Made by a program: the position numbers and the translations under genes. A DNA stretch of 64,000 nucleotides from Congregibacter litoralis KT71. GTDB taxonomy: Bacteria; Pseudomonadota; Gammaproteobacteria; Pseudomonadales; Halieaceae. The notes beneath the pieces are model-generated. The model did no database searches. It had not been told where the DNA came from and saw only the letters and a program-made list of their open reading frames with translations. The stretch lies in contig NZ_CM002299.1 of NCBI RefSeq assembly GCF_000153125.2, forward strand, positions 3,546,928-3,610,927, given 5' to 3'. Below are positions 53,980 to 62,150 of this stretch, in pieces; position 1 is the first letter of the stretch; each line of letters begins with the position of its first letter.

Positions 53980-54345
53980 GCACGGGACGCTCACTCCGTG
54001 AGCGGATTTACCCCCAACATCAATCTCTGATGCTTTTGTTAAGAACATCACCCCATCGTAGCCCACTTTAGCCTCATCAAGAAACACACCATCCACCGCG
54101 ACGTGCTTAAGGATCGTATCCTCTTCCGACCAGTAGCCGTGTTCCAAAACCTCAACCACATCAGGATTGGCGATGACGAAGAAAGAGCCTCTAGGTACGT
54201 CCCACCGATCATGGCCACAGCTTGGGATAAATGCGCTTAACTTTGCGGTTCTCTGATACACCCCGACATACAACTGCTCGCCGTGATGAGCATTGCCGTG
54301 CTGAGCCACTAGCAACACCAATAGAAAAGCTGCGACGCTTCTCAT
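53974..54345 (-). CDS. Small exported protein (integron cassette)
   Basis: 123 residues with a signal peptide (VAAFLLVLLVAQHGNA). Beta-rich mature part (LYVGVYQRTAKLSAFIPSCG, GVFLDEAKVGYDGVMFLT). Stop TAA from attC R''. Unknown. Confidence 0.65.
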   Translation of the reverse strand: MRSVAAFLLVLLVAQHGNAHHGEQLYVGVYQRTAKLSAFIPSCGHDRWDVPRGSFFVIANPDVVEVLEHGYWSEEDTILKHVAVDGVFLDEAKVGYDGVMFLTKASEIDVGGKSAHGVSVPCT

Positions 54346-54355
54346 GAGTCAGTGC

Positions 54356-54427
54356 ACATAACGCCGCGAGTTGCGGGCGAGACAACCGCGCAGCGGTTTT
54401 GGAGTCCGTAACCTCGCCTTGTTAGGC
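54356..54427 (-). repeat. attC 18
   Basis: 72 bp. R' ACATAACG, R'' GTTAGGC at 54421-54427. Confidence 0.93.
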
Positions 54428-54852
54428 GGCGATAAATACACCCAACGCATCTCCAGCATAGTTGAACAATAACCCGAGAAAATACAGCACGAACGCCACA
54501 ACTACACCTCCTATAACTGCCTGCTTAAGCCAAGCAACTCTGTCCTTACCGGGCCGGTAGAAGCGTACTTGCGGGAATGCCGACTTGACCAGATTGCGAA
54601 GCCCCTGACTCAAAGGCGTCCATAGATTGGAGAATACGAGAAGTACAAGTAGGAAACTTACAAGAAAAGCATTATCAATTTGCAGCTTAGGTGCAATCTT
54701 AGACCCACCCCAGAGGCTCAATACGAAGCCCGATAATACGCCCGTGATTTGAATGAGCAGGTAAATGAATGGGTTCTTAAGCCATGCATTGAGGTCGGTC
54801 GGAATTCGTGGAGTCCATCGGATCGTTTATCTTTACGATCTGGAGGACAACG

Positions 54853-55155
54853 ATGGAAAGAATCCCCAAGGCATCTTACACGCCGGAGTTCCGGGCTGAG
54901 GCCGTGAAGCTGGTTGAGTCGACCGGCATGTCGGTGGCGAAGGCGGCAGAGCGGCTGTCGATCCCCAAGAGCAGTCTCAGTAACTGGGTGCGTGCAGCCC
55001 GGGCAGGAAAGCTGAAGCAGGTGGGTGAGCATCAGCGCGCACCCACAGAGCTTGAGATGGAGCTGGCCCGTGCCCGGCGTGAGCTCGCTGAGGTCAAGCA
55101 GGAGCGCGATCTGCTAAAAAAGTTTGCGGCGTACTTCGCGAAGGAATCCCGGTGA
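54853..55155 (+). CDS. IS3-family OrfA (transposase HTH subunit)
   Basis: 100 residues from ATG 54853 with GGAGGA upstream. HTH (TGMSVAKAAERLSIPKSSLS) and a leucine-rich coiled tail (ELARARRELAEVKQERDLLK). A slippery A AAA AAG at 55116-55122 fits programmed -1 frameshifting. Confidence 0.93.
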   Translation: MERIPKASYTPEFRAEAVKLVESTGMSVAKAAERLSIPKSSLSNWVRAARAGKLKQVGEHQRAPTELEMELARARRELAEVKQERDLLKKFAAYFAKESR

Positions 55156-56028
55156 GGTACGCGCAGATTCACCGGCTACGGCACGAGCACTCTGTCGCCG
55201 CGATGTGCCGTCTGCTGGACGTATCCGAGAGCGGCTACTACGCCTGGCGCAAGCGGCCGCCCGTCACCACGGTCGAAGGCGAACGCGCGTTTGACGCTGG
55301 AGATCAAGGCGGCTCACGAGCGCACGCGCAGGACGTATGGTCCCGAGCGACTTCAGTCCGATCTTGCCGACAACGGTATTCGTGTCGGCGTACACCGCAT
55401 CAAGCGTATTCGCCGCGAGCAGGGCCTTCGCTGCAAGCAGAAGCGGCGGTTCCGTGTGACCACGGACTCGAAGCACAGGCTGCCTGTGGCGCCGAACCGG
55501 CTTGCCAGACAGTTCTCCGTCGATGTGCCGAACAAGGTGTGGCTGACGGATCTCACCTACGTCGACACCGCCGAGGGCTGGCTGTACCTGGCAGGCATCA
55601 AAGACCTGTTCAACGGGGAGCTTGTCGGATACGCGATGTCGGAACGGATGACGGTTAACCTGACGGAGACGGCACTGCGCCGTGCGATCGATGTCAGGCA
55701 ACCAGGTCCTGGGCTTCTTCATCATTCCGATCGCGGCAGTCAGTACTGTGCGAGGAGCTATCAGCAGCTGCTACGGCAGCACCAGATGCTGTCGTCCATG
55801 AGCCGCAAAGGAAACTGTTGGGACAACGCGCCGATGGAGAGCGTTTGGGGAATCCTGAAGTCGGAGCTCATTCACCATGAACGCTTTGAGACGCGTGCGC
55901 AGGCGAGAGCAGCGATCCGGGAGTATATTGAGATCTTCTACAACCGGACTCGGAAACAAGCGCGCCTCGGTTACCTATCCCCGGTACAGTACGCTACGCA
56001 GCACCGCCACAGTCAGGTGGCATATTGA
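55152..56028 (+). pseudogene. IS3-family OrfB transposase with frameshift
   Basis: Frame 1 reads from 55152 (YAQIHRLRHEHSVAAMCRLL, then ESGYYAWRKRP) to about 55287. The rest is in the +1 frame from about 55291: LTLEIKAAHERTRRTYGPER, WLTDLTYVDTAEGW (Asp 1), HHSDRGSQYC (Asp 2), APMESVWGILKSE (Glu). So catalytic residues remain, but one base change at ~55287-55292 breaks the protein; the programmed orfA/orfB shift is elsewhere. Confidence 0.88.
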
Positions 56029-56517
56029 GCCGGTGGACTCTACGAAAACCGACCGACCCCACATTGCGATTCTTATGCTGATATATGGCGTCGTCTATGG
56101 CTGCAAACGTGCCTTGCATCCAAGACTCATCATCTGAAGATACGGTCAAAAAGCAAGATACATTGTCACTACGATCCAGCCTCAGATCAGCGTAACTGCC
56201 AGTTTGACGGTTGGTTCGAAGGCTATCGCCAGTGAAAACTTCGAAGATCACTCGCTCTACATCCTTGGCGTCGTTGAAATAGCGCAGCAGACTTTCCAGA
56301 TCAAAAGTCCGATATCCTTTCTCGTCAAACCTGATCGTGACGGCCAAAGCCCCGTCACGATTTTCTGGATCGGACGCTAAGTACTCTGGCATTCGAGAAC
56401 CGTTAACTGCGAACGCTTGAAATATCTGTCGAAGCGCGCTGGCGTCAATCGTGATGTTTCGAATCTGTTTATCACGTAAATATCTTGCCATGAATTCTCT
56501 TCCGGATTATCCGAGCC

Positions 56518-56604
56518 GCCTAACGCTGCAAGTTGGGGCGGCAGAACCGACGCGCAGCGGCGGTTTTGACGTCCCAGCGAAGCGGCAACCTTGCATTGTT
56601 AGAA
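56518..56604 (-). repeat. attC 19
   Basis: 87 bp. R' GCCTAACG, R'' GTTAGAA at 56598-56604. Confidence 0.92.
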
Positions 56605-57114
56605 GTCATAGCGTTTTTCAAGGAGCTCCAATCCCTTCGACACGAGCTTCCCCGCCTCGAAGTTAAATACAAATGCCTCCACATCATACCCAAGCGTATC
56701 TCCAACTGAGTAGTGCTCCGGATCCACACCTTCTCTGTAGATGTAGTTTTTCTCACCTACTGGAAGAACTAAACTTCCAGTGAACCATGCAGCCTTAATC
56801 GGATAGCTCTTCAGCCTAAACAACACTTGAGCATCAACTGATTCGTATCGTTTACTGCATGGATTCATTTGAATGTGGGAGAGCCATAGGTACTCATCTT
56901 TTAGCGTCCATGTAGCGCGATAACCTCTCCAGCTAGCTGTGCACATTTCTGGCTCAAGAGTCTCGATCAGATCGTCTCGTGAAATGCGCTGCTCGAGAGG
57001 TCGCTCATCAATTAGATAATGCGCATCTCCGACCAAGAAAACATCGTCGATTTGTTCGGTTGTATTTCCACTCGAAGCGATAATCAAAAGAAAAAGATAT
57101 ATGAAAATGCGCAT
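56599..57114 (-). CDS. Exported protein (integron cassette)
   Basis: 171 residues; signal peptide (FIYLFLLIIASSG). Mature part with aromatic-rich strands (TWLKDEYLWLSHIQMNPC-type, YPIKAAWFTGSLVLPVG). Stop in attC R''. Unknown role. Confidence 0.65.
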   Translation of the reverse strand: MRIFIYLFLLIIASSGNTTEQIDDVFLVGDAHYLIDERPLEQRISRDDLIETLEPEMCTASWRGYRATWTLKDEYLWLSHIQMNPCSKRYESVDAQVLFRLKSYPIKAAWFTGSLVLPVGEKNYIYREGVDPEHYSVGDTLGYDVEAFVFNFEAGKLVSKGLELLEKRYDF

Positions 57115-57133
57115 AGCGTTGATGACCGTAGAC

Positions 57134-57226
57134 TTCTAACGCTGCCGTAACTGGCCGGAAAACCGCGCAGCGGTTTGGAGGTCCGAGCACTGCGAAGCAG
57201 TGCGGTAGTTGACGGCCTTGTTATGC
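57134..57226 (-). repeat. attC 20
   Basis: 93 bp. R' TTCTAACG, R'' GTTATGC at 57220-57226. Confidence 0.92.
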
Positions 57227-57796
57227 GCGACGTGCAGCACTAGCAATAGCTTTGAGCAAGACCTGACCCCGTTGCTCGATAGTTTCCTGAGCCGCAACAA
57301 ACGGGCCATAGTATTTTGAACCACCTGTATTTCCAGCCTTAAATTGACGCTTGTGTTGCGCAGAAATCGCGTTGAGCAGCGTCCGTGCTTCAATTACCGA
57401 ATCGTACTCGGGTTTTACAGGAAGACCGTGGATGTTGACTATCATCTCCAATCGCTGAAAATCATGCTCGTTCGCGCCTGCGTTTTCGATTACGTGTTCC
57501 AAGTGCGAGTTGTAATCGATCTTTTCCTGCATTACTAAGTTCAGATTTAGATACACGCCGGCTAAGCCGTTGAGCCAATGCTCAACTAGAACGTACAGCT
57601 CTTCATACCGTTCGCGAGCCAGCTCTCTCTCCTTCGCCTCACGCTCATGGCTAAGTTGATACTTGAGATGTCGCAGAGTGCTTCTGTTTGAAAGCCAAAC
57701 CCCAAGCACGCTCAATAAAGCACCTATACAAACCCCAACAAGCCCGACCCATGCTTCCGCCGGTACAGATTTAAATATCGTTGCGGTTTCTTCCAT
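57221..57796 (-). CDS. Membrane-anchored coiled-coil protein (integron cassette)
   Basis: About 191 residues. One N-terminal helix (WVGLVGVCIGALLSVLGVWL), then a charged coiled coil (LSHEREAKERELARERYEEL), then helices with no family. Similar in plan to small membrane proteins found beside defence effectors, but that is only a resemblance. Stop in attC. Confidence 0.65.
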   Translation of the reverse strand: MEETATIFKSVPAEAWVGLVGVCIGALLSVLGVWLSNRSTLRHLKYQLSHEREAKERELARERYEELYVLVEHWLNGLAGVYLNLNLVMQEKIDYNSHLEHVIENAGANEHDFQRLEMIVNIHGLPVKPEYDSVIEARTLLNAISAQHKRQFKAGNTGGSKYYGPFVAAQETIEQRGQVLLKAIASAARRA

Positions 57797-57822
57797 CACG
57801 TAAAAGAGTGCTCGGCGCCAGG

Positions 57823-57910
57823 CGCATAACGTCTACCGCTGCGGCGCGGAAACCGCGTAGCGGTTTTTGCGTCCGGCCCCGAAGGGGCGCACAGCCGGTA
57901 CTTGTTAATA
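57823..57910 (-). repeat. attC 21
   Basis: 88 bp. R' CGCATAACG, R'' GTTAATA at 57904-57910. Confidence 0.92.
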
Positions 57911-58333
57911 GGCCTCTCCTTGTGACCGATGCATTATTGCGACTGGCAAACCCTCTTCGACGTAGCTAGCCAAGCGCTTGGAAAGGAAAGACGGTGCCTC
58001 ATTCTGATCGATTACGTTGAAACCAGCCCTACCGTAGAAACTAAATAGATTATCCCTGGGAATACAAAATGACTCGGTTTCGGACAAAGGCGGTTCAATT
58101 GCTTTCAGTAGACGCCTGCCAATTCCTTGTCGCAAATAATCGGGATGCATGTACATTCCACGGAGCACTTGGACCCCATCTATGCTTTCAATACGAACTG
58201 CTCCGTAAATCATACCAGCGTCTTCGGCCACAAAGACTCTATCTGATTCGGAAACTGGTCGCTTATATGTCGTCAGCTGATAGAACGCGTTTACTTTAGG
58301 GCGCTCTGATGGGTCTAACTCTCCGAACTTCAT
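57905..58333 (-). CDS. GNAT acetyltransferase (integron cassette)
   Basis: About 142 residues from ATG 58333. Motif A: LRGMYMHPDYLRQGIGRRLL. Ends with a helix-strand (NLFSFYGRAGFNVIDQNEA). Substrate unknown. Stop codon in attC. Confidence 0.9.
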   Translation of the reverse strand: MKFGELDPSERPKVNAFYQLTTYKRPVSESDRVFVAEDAGMIYGAVRIESIDGVQVLRGMYMHPDYLRQGIGRRLLKAIEPPLSETESFCIPRDNLFSFYGRAGFNVIDQNEAPSFLSKRLASYVEEGLPVAIMHRSQGEAY

Positions 58334-58349
58334 GCAACCTCTCCAAGGC

Positions 58350-58437
58350 CCATTAACGCATGCCGCAGCGGCGGCGAAACCGCACAGCGGTTTTAACGTC
58401 CGGGCCCGCAGGGCCGAACTGCCGGTTCTTGTTATGC
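58350..58437 (-). repeat. attC 22
   Basis: 88 bp. R' CATTAACG, R'' GTTATGC at 58431-58437. Confidence 0.92.
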
Positions 58438-58956
58438 TGCACAACACTTGTGGAACACTAAGTCGCCCGGATCGTAGCTATACAGCGGACTAGCAGGAGG
58501 CGCAGCCAAATGGTAGCCAGAGCGTTGCAGCAGCCGCTGGCACCGGACGTTGGCCGGGGTAGTTGTAGCCCAGAAGTCGGTAACGCCGACGGAGGCGATA
58601 AGCTCCTCATGCAACCAATGAAGCCCGCGACTTGCGAGCCCGCGCCCCCACCAGTACCGACCGAACAGGAATGCAACCTCGGCCAGGCCGTGGTGGACCG
58701 TGGCTTCCAACCGCCCGATCATTGAGCCCGAGGACTCTCGAACCAAGAAGTTAAGCCATAGCTCCGCAGCATGGGACGGCCCAGGCCCTGCGATGGCGCG
58801 CTCTAGGCCAAGCTTGAAATCCTGTGCCGATGGAAGCTTATCCTCGATGTGCTCATAGATCACCGGGTGAAGCAAAACGGCGGATAGCTCTTCAAGATGT
58901 TCAACTTTCAGCGGTTCGAAGCGCAACGAATCAATCATGAGCGTGTTGTGCTGCAT
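58432..58956 (-). CDS. GNAT acetyltransferase, RimJ/RimL-like (integron cassette)
   Basis: 174 residues. Starts SLRFEPLKVEHLEELSAVLL; acetyl-CoA loop near FGRYWWGRGLASRGLHWL; final strand block TPANVRCQRLLQRSGYHLA. ATG 58956 lies within the R' end; a later ATG at 58938 is possible. Substrate unknown. Confidence 0.9.
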   Translation of the reverse strand: MQHNTLMIDSLRFEPLKVEHLEELSAVLLHPVIYEHIEDKLPSAQDFKLGLERAIAGPGPSHAAELWLNFLVRESSGSMIGRLEATVHHGLAEVAFLFGRYWWGRGLASRGLHWLHEELIASVGVTDFWATTTPANVRCQRLLQRSGYHLAAPPASPLYSYDPGDLVFHKCCAA

Positions 58957-59030
58957 AACGCTTCAAGCTGGGGCGGCCGCGCAGCGGACGTCCCGGCGCG
59001 AAGCGCCCTTGCAGCCTTGACTGGTTATGT
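58953..59030 (-). repeat. attC 23
   Basis: 78 bp. R' GCATAACG, R'' GTTATGT at 59024-59030. Confidence 0.93.
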
Positions 59031-59408
59031 GCTCTGTTTGACGATTTCTGGTGTTTTTGAACATGCCTTTTCTATCGCTTTAGTTGTTACGGCGACTACG
59101 CCCTCGGGGTAGTCGATCGAGACCTTACGTTCCAATTTCTTCGACAGCTCGGATAAACCTAAGCCTAAACCAGTACACGATAGATCGGCAGCTGCCTGAA
59201 CGAAAGCTTCTACCACTACCGGGTCAGCGTCGGGTAGCTCAAGGAGAACGCCACTCCGAACCTTATCTTCGAAGGAAGGTTCGGCGATTATCTTCTCAAT
59301 CAAGCTGAACACATGATCGCAGTCGCAGTCTGATTCTTGAGCGATTGAAGAAAAAGGCGCGAAACCCGCAAGAGATACCGTCAAAACAACAATGATCAGA
59401 AGTTTAAT
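59025..59408 (-). CDS. Exported cassette protein with a non-standard ATT start
   Basis: The reading frame has no ATG, GTG or TTG at the start of its signal peptide. AGGA lies 8 bp before ATT AAA CTT (59406-59408), where the peptide I/M-KLLIIVVLTVSLAGFAP begins. The ATT is best read as a mutated ATG, or a rare start. Mature part DCDCDHVFSLIEKIIAEP then helices to KACSKTPEIVKQST. About 127 residues. Stop in attC. Confidence 0.55.
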   Translation of the reverse strand: MKLLIIVVLTVSLAGFAPFSSIAQESDCDCDHVFSLIEKIIAEPSFEDKVRSGVLLELPDADPVVVEAFVQAAADLSCTGLGLGLSELSKKLERKVSIDYPEGVVAVTTKAIEKACSKTPEIVKQST

Positions 59409-59445
59409 TGTGCTATTCCTCGCGCACGGTGTCGGATGAAGCGGC

Positions 59446-59520
59446 ACATAACGCTGCCAGCACGGGCGAGCAGCCGAAGGTTGCGAGTCCAGCGAAGCGG
59501 CGTGCCTAGCCTTGTTAGGG
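59446..59520 (-). repeat. attC 24
   Basis: 75 bp. R' ACATAACG, R'' GTTAGGG at 59514-59520. Confidence 0.92.
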
Positions 59521-59530
59521 TGCCTGTAAA

Positions 59531-59818
59531 TCAACTGAGGTACACCCCAACTGCCTGAAGAGAGAAGCCGATGGCCACAATAAGCAGGCCCCACTTCGCG
59601 GCACATCGTTCCCGTTTGCCCCATTGAGCAAAACCCTCAGTGACGACTGGCTTAGGCGAATCAAGATCCTCAAATTTTCTACTCTGCTCTATTGGTTCAC
59701 CGGTGTACGGGAAAAAAACTGCGTACCCGATTAGGCATACGCCAACAATGTCTGCCATGAGGCCTATGATAGTTAGGACCTTAGGATCCGTAAGTAACTC
59801 TGGCGTCACCACGAGCAA
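59531..59818 (-). CDS. Small two-helix membrane protein (integron cassette)
   Basis: 95 residues. Helices VLTIIGLMADIVGVCLIGYA and KWGLLIVAIGFSLQAVGVYL with a polar loop between. TTG or GTG start near 59812-59818. No family. Confidence 0.6.
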   Translation of the reverse strand: MLVVTPELLTDPKVLTIIGLMADIVGVCLIGYAVFFPYTGEPIEQSRKFEDLDSPKPVVTEGFAQWGKRERCAAKWGLLIVAIGFSLQAVGVYLS

Positions 59819-59822
59819 GGCA

Positions 59823-59927
59823 CTCTAACGCCTTTCTTCAGCGGCCAATGCATGATGGCGTGACTTTTGCGTTTTTTGCAGAAGGCATGACAACATGATT
59901 TGGTCCGACTGCAAGGATTTGTTAGGC
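59823..59927 (-). repeat. attC 25
   Basis: 105 bp, the longest. R' CTCTAACG, R'' GTTAGGC at 59921-59927. Confidence 0.92.
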
Positions 59928-59934
59928 CTGCTCA

Positions 59935-60891
59935 CTATAAAACCTTCAGAAACGGCTGCTTCGCTACGACAGCTGCCTGCGACTTCTTTCGTAGAAACTT
60001 AAGAAGGTCTGTTTCGTTCTGCAGGAGCATCACCAGTTCCTGGAGCGAGCACAGAAACATTGTCCGTTGATTGAGTGCGTTGGCACACTCTTTAAGAACA
60101 GGTTCAGTGAACTCGCTATTGGAAATAAAGATGCCGTTCGCGTTTGCGCGACTGAACAGCCGAACCAAATGTGGTGAAAAGTCAGCAATGCCTACTGGAT
60201 CCTTTAGCCATTTCATCTCGACAAGATGAATGGTTCCATCTAATAGAATCACTCCATCAACTTGTTCGAGGACGGTGTTTGAATCGGGGTCTCGTCGCTT
60301 GAAGTCCTCATGCACAAGTATGCCGTAAGCTCTGAATATACCATTGAGTACTACTTCCAGTTTTTTCCCACGAATCTGTGGTTTGTCCTCAAGGGCAAAT
60401 AGAGAAAAGAGTTGATCTTTGAGGTCACTTATCTGCTTTTTCCTCGCATGCTCTGCTGCTCGCTCAGCTTGCACCGCGGCCTGCACGTGAGCTTTCTCGG
60501 AATCACGCTCCTGCTTCATGCGAGTAAAAGAGTCCTTAACATTTACAACGCGGCGTACTTCAGAAACCGCTCCCTTAGCCTTGAGCTGGTCTGCTGGCCA
60601 GCAGGACGAGAAATCTTCAAATTCAACTACTCTTTTTATGATTTCACGACGCGGTGCGAGAGTTGGATCGCCGCGAGAATTAAGAGATTCAATAACTGTC
60701 CGTGCTATCTGATACTTGTTTACTGACTTCGAATCAGCGCGCAATTGATTCGTGAGTGGAGTCAGAATGGCCTCCGGTGTACCAGCTCCACGGAAGAAGA
60801 CAAGAACGTCATTCTTGCTCCTACAGAGAAGAGGAATGGTGTCTACCAGAAGGGAGAGTAGCTCAGGTGGATAGTGGTAAGTGTCAGCCAT
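59935..60891 (-). CDS. Mrr-like restriction endonuclease with N-terminal helical domain (integron cassette)
   Basis: 318 residues. C-terminal half (~165-318) has a Mrr_cat-like nuclease core: KKLEVVLNGIFRAYGILVHE, EQVDGVILLDGTIHLVEMKW (D...E-x-K), then VRLFSRANANGIFISNSEF. The N-terminal ~140 residues are a separate helical block (LLSLLVDTIPLLCRSKNDVL, IIKRVVEFEDFSSCW, VVNVKDSFTRMKQER) joined by a coiled stretch (AAVQAERAAEHARKKQISDL). It probably cuts DNA and protects against phage, with the N-domain choosing or sensing the target. Single-gene cassette, no methylase, so it may be modification-dependent. Confidence 0.8.
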   Translation of the reverse strand: MADTYHYPPELLSLLVDTIPLLCRSKNDVLVFFRGAGTPEAILTPLTNQLRADSKSVNKYQIARTVIESLNSRGDPTLAPRREIIKRVVEFEDFSSCWPADQLKAKGAVSEVRRVVNVKDSFTRMKQERDSEKAHVQAAVQAERAAEHARKKQISDLKDQLFSLFALEDKPQIRGKKLEVVLNGIFRAYGILVHEDFKRRDPDSNTVLEQVDGVILLDGTIHLVEMKWLKDPVGIADFSPHLVRLFSRANANGIFISNSEFTEPVLKECANALNQRTMFLCSLQELVMLLQNETDLLKFLRKKSQAAVVAKQPFLKVL

Positions 60892-60926
60892 GCTTTAATT
60901 TTCAGTCTCGGGTGGATAACTTGGTG

Positions 60927-61001
60927 GCCTAACGCTTCGGTTTGGGGCGGACCACGCAGTGGGCCGTCCCAGCCGAAGGCGCCAACACCGACTTGTTATG
61001 T
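60927..61001 (-). repeat. attC 26
   Basis: 75 bp. R' GCCTAACG, R'' GTTATGT at 60995-61001. Confidence 0.92.
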
Positions 61002-61004
61002 GTC

Positions 61005-61247
61005 CTAAGCTGGAACATAGAAACACCATACACAATTACTAAGTTCGCCAGCGGCAAACTCTATGGTATTACCGCCCACCTCAATAGAGTAAGGCCACAA
61101 CGTATGGCGCTGGGAAGGGTAGGTAGGATGAGGCACCTCTAATGCTGAATCATCCAATCGCGACCACTCAAAGTCCCACACGTTCGCGCCCTCTAATTCT
61201 AAAGGCTCTCCATCATGAACTACTTCAAGTAACTTCCAGTCTCTCAT
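61005..61247 (-). CDS. Small Trp-rich cassette protein
   Basis: 80 residues. WKLLEVVHDGEPLELEGANV, WDFEWSRLDDSALE, then IEVGGNTIEFAAGELSNCVW. Soluble, no signal peptide, about four Trp. Family unknown. Confidence 0.6.
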   Translation of the reverse strand: MRDWKLLEVVHDGEPLELEGANVWDFEWSRLDDSALEVPHPTYPSQRHTLWPYSIEVGGNTIEFAAGELSNCVWCFYVPA

Positions 61248-61256
61248 CGGGTAGAC

Positions 61257-61344
61257 ACATAACGCTTCAAGCTGAGGCGGCTTGACCGCGCAGCGGTTAC
61301 GACGTCCCGGCGCGAAGCGCCCTTGCAGCCTTGACTTGTTATGT
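61257..61344 (-). repeat. attC 27
   Basis: 88 bp. R' ACATAACG, R'' GTTATGT at 61338-61344. Near-identical to attC 6. Confidence 0.93.
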
Positions 61345-61356
61345 GTGCGACCAAGC

Positions 61357-61695
61357 TCAAGCCTCGATAACGAGAAGCGTGATTTTTGTGCTACCCATTT
61401 CTAACTCGGCCTCAATACTATGATCAACTAGCACAGAAAGTGCGTGATTCTAGCTTGATAGGCTTAGGCTGCCACTAAGTAAACTTTTACCGCTCTCTTC
61501 GAGCGACGCCTGTAACGACAAATCGTACGTCCCATCCACCGATATGGCAGCCCCTGCACCACGCTTCATCGAGATGCTTGGCGCACCAATGAGCTCGCCT
61601 TCAGAGTAAATCTTTGCCGCTACATGTAGTTTCGCGTCAGCTAAAGACTGAAGCGGGAATAGAATTAAAAGCAATAAGCAAAAAGCTTTCTTCAC
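61357..61695 (-). pseudogene. Copy 2 of the 112-residue exported cassette protein, broken by TAG
   Basis: Same 339-bp frame length as copy 1 (48821-49159), but a TAG at 61450-61452 replaces GAG, giving 81 residues instead of 112, ending SLSLSS. The start codon is GTG where copy 1 has ATG. Several conservative changes (D to G, P to L). The signal peptide remains. Confidence 0.85.
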
Positions 61696-61725
61696 GGCAA
61701 ATACTCCTTTTATATCCTCGAGTAC

Positions 61726-61800
61726 ACATAACTCTTCAATAACTGGCGTGCTGCAAGCATGTCCGGCGCCGAGGGCGCGTAGTTGATTGAATTGTTAGGT
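61726..61800 (-). repeat. attC 28
   Basis: 75 bp. R' ACATAACT, R'' GTTAGGT at 61794-61800. Paired with attC 7. Confidence 0.85.
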
Positions 61801-61821
61801 GACCGAAATCCTCTGCCATCG

Positions 61822-62049
61822 CTAATGACATTCGCAACTCCTAGATCTACCAGAACTCCTGAATCCTCTATAGGCTCTTTTCAAAATCGGTGCCGTGTAC
61901 GAATAGCGCTGACCCAATTCTTCACATTTCTCCTGGCACCTGCGTTCGTCCCACATAAGCCATGCCTTTGCCAAAATTACTAAGGCACACAACAGAATGA
62001 CCCAGGCAAAGTAATGCCCGTCGTTAATCTGCTCGCTTGAGGGGGTCAC
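61822..62049 (-). CDS. Small membrane protein (integron cassette), copy 2
   Basis: 75 residues, near-identical to the protein at 49285-49512 (YRGFRSSGRS in place of YRGFSSSGRS). One helix HYFAWVILLCALVILAKAWL. GTG start two bases after the attC crossover. Confidence 0.7.
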   Translation of the reverse strand: MTPSSEQINDGHYFAWVILLCALVILAKAWLMWDERRCQEKCEELGQRYSYTAPILKRAYRGFRSSGRSRSCECH

Positions 62050-62143
62050 CTAACGCCCACGGCAGCGAGCGGCCAAACGGGTGCGAAAGACCTGCTTGGA
62101 CGTCCGGCGAGCGCAGGGAGCGCGCTGCCCGTTCTTGTTATGT
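62048..62143 (-). repeat. attC 29
   Basis: 96 bp. R' ACCTAACG, R'' GTTATGT at 62137-62143. Confidence 0.92.
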
Positions 62144-62150
62144 TTGCGGC

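Larger units (their letters stand above)
54790..56061 (+). mobile_element. IS3-family insertion sequence with damaged orfB
   Basis: 1272 bp. Inverted repeats start TGAGGTCGGTCGGAATTCGT at the left and, reversed, TGGGGTCGGTCGGTTTTCGT at the right, and continue GGAGTCCATCGG / AGAGTCCACCGG. Flanked by a 3-bp target duplication CAT (54787-54789, 56062-56064). Distinct from the IS3 at 44735. Confidence 0.93.
54422..56491 (-). pseudogene. Cassette membrane-protein gene split by an IS3 element
   Basis: The N-terminal part is coded at 56062-56491 (MARYLRDKQIRNIT..., ending IYQHKNRN) and the C-terminal part at 54422-54789 (AWLKNPFIYLLIQITGVLS...). Removing the IS and one copy of the CAT duplication joins them in frame (QHKNRNAWLKNPF). 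The C-terminal part has at least three helices (VSFLLVLLVFSNLW, AVIGGVVVAFVLYFLGLLF). The N-terminal part is soluble with no known family. The inserted IS destroys the gene. Confidence 0.85.
61257..62052 (-). repeat. Duplicated cassette pair, copy 2
   Basis: Second copy of 48721-49515. Both cassettes and the attC between and after them are present in the same order. The outer upstream attC differs (attC 29 against attC 8), as expected if the unit moved or was copied at cassette borders. Confidence 0.9.

Noticed and set aside
1175..61452. Stop-codon reassignment or suppressor use
   Set aside because: TGA, TAG and TAA all occur as internal stops and also as normal ends of genes here, so no single codon is recoded.
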